Shown: positions 53,301 through 61,806 of the stretch, in pieces
Position numbering within the stretch: position 1 is the first letter of the stretch
How the letters are laid out: the number at the start of each line of letters is the position of its first letter
Assembly: GCF_016097555.1 (NCBI RefSeq)
Contig: NC_054706.1
Span: forward strand, 53,209,793 to 53,273,792
DNA from: Gigantopelta aegis
Lineage: Eukaryota > Mollusca > Gastropoda > Neomphalida > Peltospiridae
Reading direction: 5' to 3'
Length of the DNA stretch: 64,000 nt
Notes under the pieces: model-generated
Database searches by the model: none
What the model was told of the DNA's origin: nothing
The model's input: only the letters and a program-made list of their open reading frames with translations
Made by a program: the position numbers and the translations under genes

Positions 53301-54269
53301 TTGGGGGCTGTGCATGGAAAGGTTACCAAAGGTATTGTACTTAATATTTTTGTCTAAAATTTATTAAAATATGTTGTTGTACGTGTTGAGGCTCTTAAAT
53401 AAAGCACATATGCCTGATTTTATTAAATCGTGATTGCAAATGGAAAATTCGATCAAATGGATAAACGTTACGGCACAGCAATAAACATCACAATAATAAA
53501 TATCGTGCCGGAGACGTTTATCTTGATGAACAAGACAATGTCCTGTTGTCGACCGTAATGAAAATAAAATATAACTAAAACAGTAAAGTTGTAAGTTTAA
53601 AGGTCCTATTTTTATTTCTTCCATCAAAAAAAAAAAAAAATGTTTGTTGGTTTTTTTTTTTTGGGGGGGGGGCTCCGAGGAGGGTGGAAGAGGGTGTTGA
53701 TACTTGATTTTAGTTTATGCTATCCATCTAAATATTTTATGAAAAACATTTTAAGGACAATGCTATTTTCCGAATAAGTCACCTGACATTATTGTAAGCC
53801 CCTGAAGTCTGAACAGTGAACAAAAGGATTAAGTTTCATCAGCAATGCATGACCTTCCAATATCCTACACTTCTGCGACTTCCACGTGGTTTTGTTTTGG
53901 CAATGATCGTACATGTTTGGGCTTGTTTTTATTAACATTAATCCACTGTCAAACTGTCAATTTCAATAATTCTGGCAGTTTTAAATAGCAAATATTACTA
54001 ATATATTTTCACTTCCGGTAAATACCTCATAGCGGGCTCGCCAGGAGCTCTCAACCCCGTGTTTTCCCTATTTTCGAGGCTTTCTATCGGCTTCGGGGGT
54101 CCTGAAAAAATAAAACAATGTGCATAAAAATGACCGCTGAAAAAAATCCTTTAAAAGGACGGTGAGATCTTTACTATTAGTTCAAATAAGACTTCACTAT
54201 CGTTGTTTTAATCCTACCTCTGCGAGTACTTGCAGCAATTTTACTTGGTCCCCTCGACAATGCATACAT
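40349..54269 (-). CDS. MCRIP2: MAPK-regulated corepressor-interacting protein 2 (FAM195A), six exons
   Basis: The exons are 54269-54218, 54101-54026, 46729-46614, 46123-46070, 40737-40690 and 40419-40349. All introns are GT-AG and all phases agree, giving 138 aa. The N-terminus MYALSRGPSKIAASTRRG parallels vertebrate MCRIP2 (MYTITKGPSKLVAQRRTG). The middle has NGRRANSN and SPQHEDIVQYLHENWSKV, matching the family AHEENVRFxxEAWQxV segment. Then come YREKNTNPNLADFKPIDW, matching YVERTPNPxLxxFxPID, and a C-terminus ending QKITESS (human ARITSCS). Vertebrate MCRIPs bind CtBP and RNA-granule proteins such as DDX6; transfer of that role here is inference. The protein is short and mostly disordered, with no membrane segment. 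Introns 2 and 4 (7.3 and 5.3 kb) are packed with transposons. Human MCRIP2 is 160 aa; the loss lies in the proline-rich linker. Confidence 0.9.
41304..41486 (+). CDS. short ORF inside TTAA element, possible transposon-encoded first exon
   Basis: Sixty codons begin MRVRSQNVLPYQYELL and continue with an acidic stretch (SDTEEKTDSESEGGE). The LPYQYE..-acidic layout recalls the N-terminus of P2X7-like cysteine-domain proteins that are multicopy in molluscs, but that is memory of a pattern, not an alignment. The cysteine-rich region is not seen here. Confidence 0.3.
   Translation: MRVRSQNVLPYQYELLVNEERHTFTYNSDTEEKTDSESEGGETDGVRPDRSTNLQPGARK
41608..41652. repeat. poly-T run in the TTAA element
   Basis: About 45 T in a row within 40979-43080. 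Confidence 0.95.
43190..45390. mobile_element. mariner-type MITE split by the hAT-like element
   Basis: The terminal repeats are CTGATGGAAATAAATAAAAG at 43190 and its near inverse ending about 45389. It was originally about 230 bp, judging from the intact relative at 58098. The two halves are 43190-43238 and 45207-45390. Confidence 0.85.
43239..45206. mobile_element. hAT-like element of 1.97 kb, 5-bp duplication TAATA, MCRIP2 intron 4
   Basis: The ends are CAGGGTTCATACACTTAA and (reversed) CAGGGTTTGCACGCATCC. TAATA lies at 43234-43238 and 45207-45211. Subterminal words TTTCCAGG and TTTTAAGCAC repeat at both ends. It has inserted into a mariner-type MITE whose unoccupied relative is at 58098-58331. 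No transposase frame is seen. Confidence 0.87.
47140..47365 (-). mobile_element. SINE fragment, minus strand, diverged
   Basis: ATGCTCTTTCCCATCGACAG, TGTACCAGTTGTGGGACACT and a head remnant near 47330. Confidence 0.65.
47479..49051 (-). mobile_element. hAT-like element of 1.57 kb with transposase remnant, 5-bp duplication AGACA
   Basis: The left end is CAGGGGTTCAAAAAATTTAC. The right end (reversed) is CGGGGGATCAAAAATCC, with the terminal CA altered to CG. AGACA lies at 47474-47478 and 49052-49056. Subterminal words ACTTGCCC, ACTTGTC and related forms recur at both ends. A short duplication (ATTATGGCGTAGGGCTAATG and a variant) lies at 48232-48300. It contains the hAT dimerisation-domain fragment at 47817. 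Confidence 0.8.
47817..48146 (-). pseudogene. hAT transposase C-terminal (dimerisation) fragment
   Basis: An open stretch of 109 codons holds FSAMNRVKTSQRS, ILTIMTHRPKSLKKF and AIKEWLTSGKG. This matches the end of hAT transposases, where a GFSxMNRIKTxxRS motif is followed by an L-rich helix and a terminal xxAIxxWL segment. The CERGF-type motif reads CEILF here. The catalytic RNase H portion is absent, so this is an internally deleted derivative. Confidence 0.75.
49092..49420. mobile_element. MITE-like repeat with GTGTTTTCCCTAG ends
   Basis: CATAGTGTTTTCCCTAG at 49088 pairs with CTAGGGAAAACACGATG ending about 49419. The interior is AT-rich with GCACCAT/ATGGTGC words. No clear target duplication was found. 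Confidence 0.6.
50266..50310. repeat. AAT microsatellite at the Tc1 target
   Basis: TAA units immediately left of the second Tc1 element. Similar AT-rich repeats continue to its right (51809-52045). Confidence 0.93.
50324..51806 (-). mobile_element. second Tc1/mariner DNA transposon, MCRIP2 intron 2
   Basis: Terminal inverted repeats TACTCTTCAAAAGAAGAAAC at the left and its near complement at the right end are flanked by TA. The element is about 1.5 kb, is a different lineage from the one at 23886, and lies in a TAA-rich stretch. Confidence 0.9.
50497..51489 (-). pseudogene. Tc1-type transposase with two in-frame stops
   Basis: The frame runs from MPRLSEPQRNNAIGRLDAG (ATG 51489) through the paired helix-turn-helix (VSPSTISRLWDRYQQHG), FSDESRF, HDNARPH and SPDLNPIEHLWDEL to GGHTRY. 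The catalytic pattern is DD34E. The stop codons at 51247-51249 (TAA) and 50863-50865 (TAG) interrupt an otherwise continuous frame, with no frameshift seen. The copy is therefore dead but recent. Confidence 0.9.
52240..52860. repeat. large fold-back (inverted) repeat, MCRIP2 intron 2
   Basis: The left arms contain GTACAAGGCAGTTGTCTCAA (52252) and GTACAAGGCAGTTATCACAA (52388). The right arm has the complement TGCTTGTGATAACTGCCTTG (52663). GTTGCGAGGCAATCCTCAAC pairs with GTTGTTGACGATTGCCTCGC. Two repeated arms per side suggest duplication before or after inversion. No ORF of note. Confidence 0.8.
52861..54025. other. MCRIP2 intron 2, right part
   Basis: AT-rich; a G-tract at 53664-53671 is the only simple repeat of note. 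No further exon is needed by the gene model. Confidence 0.5.
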
Positions 54270-54890
54270 TCCTTGTCGTCTGCCTAGCTTTTGCGCATTC
54301 GTCTGCGCTGCAGATACTACTTCCCTTCACCGTGAGGCATATTACTGGTAGTTCAATAAATCTAAAATAAATTTAAAATAACTATTATTAGTTTTGTGAC
54401 AAATATTTTTAAATAATTATTCTTAAGGTTATAATAATACTAATAATACTAATAATGAGCAATTAGCCACCCAACCAACCACCAGATCAATCGAGAGCAC
54501 AACCCACCAAACCAATCAAGCAATCAACGTATCAGTCATTCACTATGAATCGTATGATTCAGACAGGCAGTCAATCAATCAATCAATCAGTCGGGACCCC
54601 ACTCAATCATTCATTCAATATGATAACACATTTGAAACTGTTTTGACATGTCGTGGACATAAAGGTCACCCACAAATAGGATTGCGAAGTCAGAAGTCAC
54701 CCACAAATAGGATTGCTAAATCATAATGGGTATTTGACACTGGTTGGGGTTTTTTGGGGGGTGGGTGGGGGGCAAAATTGTGTTATAAAAGGATTAAATA
54801 GCAATATTATATAACCGTATTTCAAATCCTATCTCTGCACAAGACTAAATCGAAAGGATATAGGCCCTAACAATGCAGTAGAATCAGTAG
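54270..54890. promoter_or_regulatory. upstream region of MCRIP2
   Basis: The leader immediately 5' of the MCRIP2 ATG (54270-54345) is more GC-balanced than its surroundings and probably holds the 5' UTR. Beyond it are CAAT and CCAACC repeats (54470-54600) and a short direct duplication of ACCCACAAATAGGATTGC (about 54668 and 54699). No TATA box is evident. Confidence 0.3.
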
Positions 54891-54895
54891 CGACC

Positions 54896-55295
54896 CCATG
54901 GGCGGATCCAGGAAATATTTTTAGGGGGGGACCAAAAAAGAAGGGCACATTGACTCGTCAAAAGGGCACCTTACTACAAGTTTTGATATTTACAATTAAT
55001 ATGAATTCCTACAGTTCTACGTCATAATATACTAGCAATAATGAAGTAAATTGGCGTCACTCGCGTTAGAACCTCAATGGGGCCCCATTGAGACTCAATA
55101 ACACAGACACATATCTGCAAGCTTGCGCATGTACACGAAAATCTTGATTTCATTTATCTACAATATAATTATTGTTTACTTAAAAAAAAAAAAATTCTAC
55201 AAACAAAAAGGGCACTTGGACATTTTGAGGGCACTTGAACAATTTTGGGGGGGGGGGCGCGTCCCCCTGGTCCCCCCCCTTGGATCCGCCCATGG
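54896..55295. mobile_element. GGCGGATCC-family element with CATGGGCGGATCC ends
   Basis: CCATGGGCGGATCCAGG and its near inverse CTTGGATCCGCCCATGG bound about 400 bp with G/C tracts and AAGGGCAC words repeated inside. Confidence 0.7.
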
Positions 55296-55490
55296 ACCCC
55301 CCCCCATTTATTTGGATCCTCCTTGGACTGGTAGGCTAGTAGGACATCTGTAAATTAACCGTTATTAGTTATTCTGTATTATGTTAAATTATCCAAACTT
55401 AGTTGTGAATATTTTATACACATTTTATTATCTTTAACAAAATGCCAAAACAAGTGAAATAATTTGGTACTCTTACAGAAAGTCGGGAGC

Positions 55491-56011
55491 GGTTATAGAA
55501 TCTGTCCGCCACTAATCCTTCTGTAAAAAGAGGGATTTTTTGGTGGGGATTCTTGAAAAAAGTGGGGCATGGGTTTTTGCGGGGGAAAAAGAAAGAAAAT
55601 AAAATTATTTATTTATAAAAAAATAAAAAAAATAAAAAAAATATGGACATTAAGACTTATTTGGGGGGGGGGGGGCAGCCCCCCTTGCTAACCCTAATCA
55701 CTCTGTAGCCGTGTAGGCTATCAACACTCCTCTGTAACAATCGACCGACAAAGTTCCTAAATTAAAATAAAGTAAAACAGAAAATCACTCGACCCTATGT
55801 TCCTAAAACAAACTAAACCCTAACCGTTCCTGAAATAAAACACAAAATAACGCAAAGTTCCTAAAATAAAATAAAATAGAAATTAACTCGAGTTATTGGC
55901 TTTATTTTAGTAATCGTCAGAGTAGTTATAATTATCGAAAATTACATATTCGTTATTTAGTGTATAGTAAATGGTTGTATTTAGGTGGCGGACATATTCT
56001 ATAACCGTACC
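55491..56011. mobile_element. MITE with CGGTTATAGAATCTGTCC ends
   Basis: CGGTTATAGAATCTGTCCGC and (reversed) CGGTTATAGAATATGTCCGC form terminal repeats of about 27 bp with GCCAC continuing on both. Both flanks contain GAAAGTCGG, which may be part of the target duplication. The interior has poly-A and G-tracts. Confidence 0.7.
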
Positions 56012-56190
56012 GAAAGTCGGATCAATTCGTAACAAATTGTTGCATTACATATGGTTATCTGTAAGTGTGAAAGAATTCTAAAAATATATTAACCACGAAA
56101 CAAAAAGATTATTTTATAAAATAGCACTGTAATAATGTTATTAAACCATTACTATATTTATACATATTTTTTAAATTTATTAACAATATG

Positions 56191-56261
56191 GCGCCGCTGG
56201 TGTAGTGGTATCATGCAAGATTCCCATTCTTGCGACCCGGGTTCGATTCCCGGGCGGCGCA
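56191..56261 (+). tRNA. tRNA-Gly (anticodon CCC)
   Basis: The 71-nt cloverleaf has acceptor stem GCGCCGC paired with GCGGCGC, discriminator A, and A box TGGTGTAGTGGT. The anticodon stem GCAAGA/TCTTGC carries loop TTCCCAT (anticodon CCC at 56223-56225). The T arm is CCCGGGTTCGATTCCCGGG. The sequence appears the same as the conserved metazoan tRNA-Gly-CCC. A run of T at about 56267 serves as the Pol III terminator. No intron and no CCA are encoded. It looks functional. Confidence 0.97.
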
Positions 56262-56266
56262 CTACC

Positions 56267-56288
56267 TTTTTTTTTTTTTTTTTTTTTT
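56267..56288 (+). terminator. Pol III terminator of tRNA-Gly
   Basis: A long T-run starts a few bases after the tRNA discriminator base, well above the four T residues needed for Pol III termination. Confidence 0.8.
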
Positions 56289-56890
56289 GTAAATATATAT
56301 ATATATATATATATATACAATATAAACAAATAATTTTACTTTCTCTAAATTGTTTTTTTCCAAGTTAAGCGAAATATAGAATAAAACGGGGGGCAATTCT
56401 TTTAACAATATTGTCTAGTCTTGTTATGCGAGATGTACTTATGCTTTATGAAGTGATAGAGGTACACACCCTGTCCCCTATTAAGGTTTTGTATCACCAA
56501 AACCACTTACTCTTTAAAATTCCTTAATTCTTGTAAACCTCCACTCCCATTCTTTATCCTGACATAAATTATGATGACCAATACTATTGGATTTTGTTTG
56601 GATTTTTATTTGATAATTTACTAGTTAAAGAAAAAAACCTGTTAAAGAAAAAAAAGCAATGATTTACTGCATCTTACTTTATGAATAAAAAATGTGACAT
56701 GAATGAATGTTTAAGGACACCCCAGCACGAAAAAACACATTGGCTGTTAGGTGTCAAACTGGTAAAAGGCAAAAAAAAGAAGAGATATTGTTTTCAAAAT
56801 GTTATGCAACTCCAGACAACACACCTATTTCCCCCATAACGTTTCGCAACACATACCAACACTAGTGTTGAACTGCCCCTATGGCACGGT

Positions 56891-57130
56891 CGGGCGGGAC
56901 GTAGCCCATTGGTGAAGCACTTGTCTTATGCACGGTCCATTTATGATCAATCCATCAGTGGGCCATTTCACATTCCAGCCAGTGCTGTCCTATCTGTGGG
57001 ATGGTGCATATAAAAGATCCTTTGCTTATTACTGGAAAAATATAGCACGTTTCCTCTCTAAGACTGTTTTGACATCCAATAGCCGATGATTAATAAATCA
57101 ATGTTCTAGTGGTGTCGTTAAACACAAACT
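56891..57130 (+). mobile_element. SINE, tail type B, short
   Basis: Head CGGGACGTAGCCCATTGGTG, shortened body, tail TTGACATCCAATAGCCGATG to GTGTCGTTAAACAC. Confidence 0.9.
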
Positions 57131-57954
57131 TTACTATGCTTGGTACAAAAAATACCACACATCCCTTGTGTAAATATTAATAGCATGTGTCAAAAGACTA
57201 ATTTATGTATTAAGTAAATATAGTTGCTATCTTTGGAATCTGAATTTGAATGGAAGTAACCATGTATTACACCAATAGTCTGTAACATAATCACAGAACT
57301 TGTACTTGCGTTTAGAATTTTAACTCTTGAAATTATGCCTACAAAAAATTGTAGGGTAGATCACCTTTATCTTTTCTCTTTTTTTTTTGTTAACAACATT
57401 CATCCAGTAAGATTTATATATTTTTTTAAGTTCCCAGAAAAAAACATTTAAATAAATTTCTTTAGGCCTTGTGATAAACAGGTCATTCAAGCTAAAAAAA
57501 AAAATGCATGACGAACTCACTAATTAAAACCATTGAATTTACGATAGGCGATACTGCAGCTTTAAATCTCAAAATTGGTGACCCATATTACTGAATGCCA
57601 TTAACGACTATTTAATGTTATTAAACTTCAAATGGGGATACTTAAAAATTACATTAAGAGGTGGCATGCTAATCAGTCATCAGATAAGGAAAATCCAAAC
57701 ATTGAGACAATCAACTTTTGCTAAATGTATATTTCATGGTTGAGTATATCTTGGTCATTTGGCATGATTAACAAATAAAGTTATGTCTAGTCTTAGATCA
57801 GGAACCAGGCATACATGCAAATAATACTCATAGAAGGCAAATATTTGCCAACTTATTTCCAAAACTAAAATTTCAAGCAAGGTTTCTGCCAGAGGATAAA
57901 ATGATGTACCCTAAAATCATAGAAATAAAAAGATATATTTTGTATTATTTAAAA

Positions 57955-58425
57955 GTAGTTTGTTTTGTTCAACGACACCACTGGAGCACATCGATTGGTT
58001 AATCATCGGCTAATGGATGTCAAACATTTTGTAATTCAGACTTGTAGTCATCAGAGGAAACCCGCTACATTTTTTCTAATGCAGCAAGGGACCTTTTATA
58101 TACTGATGAAAAGAAATAAAGGATCACACAGATAGCAATATGAAATAATGACTGCATCAAAAATGAATTGATAGTCAGAAGTTGACTGGGAACATATAGG
58201 CAGCACATTCAACACTACAGACACTCTATCCCACATTACAACTTTGTATGAAATACAGACATTACTACGCTAGTAGTGAATTAAATATGGTCTACAATTT
58301 GATGTGTTCCTTTATTTCTTTCCATCAGTATTTGTACTTTCTCACAGATAGGAGAACACATACCACGACCCTTGTCCAGTTGTGGTGCACTGGTTGGAAC
58401 GAGAAAAAACTCAATCCTGCCAATT
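57955..58425 (-). mobile_element. SINE, tail type B, minus strand, split by a mariner-type MITE
   Basis: The tail half 57955-58097 and body half 58332-58425 are separated by the MITE at 58098-58331, with TA on both sides. Confidence 0.9.
58098..58331. mobile_element. mariner-type MITE inserted in a SINE
   Basis: The ends CTGATGAAAAGAAATAAAGG and TTTATTTCTTTCCATCAG are flanked by TA. It interrupts a minus-strand SINE between ...CTTTTATA and TTTGTAC.... It contains ATGAAATAATGACTGCATC, the uninterrupted form of the site that holds the 1.97-kb hAT-like element in the other copy. Confidence 0.87.
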
Positions 58426-59579
58426 AATATTTAAAATATTATGGCAAAGAATTGCTTTTTAAATTTTGTCAACATGAATGAACAAGTCAATTTCAAAACA
58501 TTTCTAACCCATAATCATCTAGTATGAGAATAAAAAGATGCATACAAAAATAATAAGGCATTCAATTTTTTATATTTTATTTCATGGCATCAGACAGACA
58601 AAAATCTAAGCATTAAAACATCAGCAACATTATAACAACGATTTCTGCCAATCATAATATGCTAACTGTAACAACATTAATAAACAAGTTATGTAGAAAT
58701 ACATTTGAGAAATAATCTAAAATTTAAATTTTAAAATTTTGAATATTGACAGAAAGTCAATCCTTTTCCATTTCCATATAATTAAAACACAACCAAATAA
58801 GAAGATGAAGAAACAGCACAAAGCAAATCTTATCCAAGGATACAGCTGAGAGGATACTGGAGGATAGTGAATAGTTAAAGATAATTAACCAGTCCGTTTT
58901 AAGAAAATATAAACTGAAAAATGTTCATTTAAGAATTGAAAGTTTGTAAATTTTCCTTAAATTCTTTAATATATTTTTTAGTGCTGAAATAGTAAACTGG
59001 TATACCGCAAAATTTAATCAGCTCGATAAAAAACGCTGTAGTTTTACACGTTATTGTTTCCATGCATCTTATTGACAGGAATAGGCAAAACAAACCTCAA
59101 AACCCAAGAATCATATTAATTAGCAATGACATGAAATGGCAGCCTGCAAATAATTGCATGCTTTTAGTCCAAGGAGATCTTATCGAAATCTATGTGGGTG
59201 ACCATCTATTATGTGGAATCTTTGTCACTGTGAATGTTTTTTTTTTCACTATTCTTTCTGGACAAAATCTACTAGTAATTAAAGGTAGGAGAGTAATTTA
59301 TCGTAGTTGACAACGATGTAGTTTTAATTTTAGAGCTAGTAGAGGTCAAATTCATCCAATCTATCCACATACTAGCTCAAGCTATCAAACACTCCAACAG
59401 TGTCATCTATTATTAATGTTTTGGACCAGTACTGAATACTTGTACTTTATATACATATACAGGAGTTAAAATTCATACCTTTTATTTTTTTTTATTTATC
59501 CATTGTGTAAAATGTACACAAACACCACCATGATGAATTTTTTTTGTACACTATTTGGCAAATATCACCTTTTAAATGT

Positions 59580-59757
59580 TACAGTTTGTACAAGAATTGT
59601 TCGTCATTTTTTGGCAAATTTATATACATATAATTGAAACAAACTGTATAAAATCGCTTCGCTACGCTACACGATTTTATATTAAATTTGTGACTGTTAC
59701 ACATCAATAAATTTGCAAAAAATTACGAACTATTCTTATAATTACAAACAGCACAAC
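59580..59757. repeat. imperfect palindrome
   Basis: CAAGAATTGTTCGTCATTTT at the left and AAAATTACGAACTATTCTTA at the right pair around a centre AAATCGCTTCGCTACGCTAC. It is probably a fold-back MITE. Confidence 0.65.
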
Positions 59758-59947
59758 TTATTTGTTAAAACTACACATAATTCGTAATCTAACGTTCTTC
59801 CCATGATCTGCTTGATGTAATGACATCCCTTTTGACGTAATTTTCTTCTTTTAGTTTAAAATCCTTCACTATGCAATTTTATGCAGTTTGTGACAGTTGT
59901 ACATCAATAAATTAATTTAAAAAATGACAAACAGATTTTATATAATT

Positions 59948-60170
59948 ACAAAGAAAGAAATGTTTTATTTAATGACACACTCAACACATTTTTATATACG
60001 GTTATATGGCATCAGAAATTATGGTTAAGGACCACACAGCTATTGAGAAAAGAAACCAGCTGTCGCCACTTTATGGGCTACTTTTTGATTAGCAGCAAGG
60101 GAGATTTTATATGCACCATCCCACAGACAGGGTAGTACATACCATGGCCTTTGATATACCATTATGTAAT
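59948..60170 (-). mobile_element. SINE, tail type A, minus strand, head missing
   Basis: Reversed tail AAATGTTTTATTTAATGACA and body to TACCATGGCCTTTGATATAC. Confidence 0.88.
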
Positions 60171-61806
60171 TACAAAGACAGGAGCTTGTGCAGAGGGGGT
60201 GGTTATGGCAGTTGGACCCTCCCTTTAATCAAGCAAATTTTCTCTTTTTTTTTTCAATACTTTTCCAGGAAAGCACTTCTCAACCACTCATAAAGTTCGC
60301 TAGTCAGTTTAACCCCTCATCCTCTTCTAAAATGTATGCACAAGTGCCTGGACACACCATATTTCATTAAAATGCACCTAAATTAGCTTCTAGCGTCCTT
60401 CCCATGACCTGTTTTACCTAATGAAGTCCCAGCTGGTGTAATGACGTCATTTTCTGAAGTTTATCGAAGGATAACATTCAGTTTTTCTTCCATGTCGTCC
60501 AATCAGAATTAGGAAATTGTATAAAAGCGGAACGTTTGTTGTTATTATTTTTTATCATTCATTTCTAAGGGGCAATGATAACGTCATGTGGGTTTGATTG
60601 ACAATTTTGTTTTTCCCCAACCGCTGGTACGATGAATAGTAGATCTGCTGATTTTCTTGAGAAAAAAATAAATATAGACTAAATAATTTAGAATGACAAC
60701 TGAAACTAATAAAGTCCATTATAAAGTGTACCCTTCCTTTCATTAAAAAAAATCCCCATCAATATTAAATTTAAATAATATCAACTATATGGCAATACAT
60801 ATTGCAATACGGTTTGTTGTAATGCAATATATTGCAATAGTGTTTTGACCATATCGTTGCACCCCTAATATTTATATTTACATATGCAAACTGGTTGCCA
60901 GTGAAACGAGTTAACAAAGCATTTGTTCTAAAATATTATGAACAGCAACACTGATGTAAATAAAACATGAATATGTTGGCTGATTTGAAGATAAATATAG
61001 ATATACATGTATATATACACATTGGGAATATTAATATATTCAATAATCCTTAATTCATCATAAAATATTTGACAGAATGAAAAATAAAATCAAAATTTGA
61101 TCAGTTCTTATTATGAATGCACGAACTATGAAATATTATATTGAATTAAAACAAAAATTATATTTAATAAAGCTTTGATGATTTTTTTCACAAATGGTCA
61201 TATACATCATTCATAGAAAGTCAAAACAGAGTACGGCAGATTAAATCATCACTTTCATCAAATACACAAGACATAAAACACCAAATGTATACCGTACCTT
61301 TATAAAAGAAATAACCACCAACATTTGATAAGGTTGTCCACATTTAGTGATTTACAAACAGAAATTCACATGTATTAAAAAAATTTGTTAAGAAACAACC
61401 ATTCTGGCAGAATCTACATAATGACATATAATAAAATATTGTCAGTGTGTTTACTTGAAAATAAAGAATTCGGATACAAAACAGTATACACTGCAAAATG
61501 GAAAAGGGATAACTTTGAGGCACTACGCTGGAGCATACAGATTGTCGTCAGAAGCTTTGGTTCACAAACATTGAACATTCCAAGTACAAAAATGTCTTTG
61601 TGATAAGTGATGCACACACACATAAGCTTGCCTGCAGACTTTGGATTAAGAAAATCCACAAAAACAAAAACCCAACCTTTCCTCACCACCATGCTGACAA
61701 GAAAGTTATTATGTTTTACAGAATACACATATATGATCCTGATTATATTTAATAATTATATATTATATATCCAGCGTATTATCACTGTAGGCTATATGTT
61801 AACAAT
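60171..61806. other. downstream of HGS, probable 3' UTR and intergenic DNA
   Basis: AT-rich and without a convincing gene. The portion nearest 61807 is likely the HGS 3' UTR. No canonical AATAAA could be assigned with confidence. The intron 62064-62710 (HGS) also holds nothing recognised. Confidence 0.45.
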
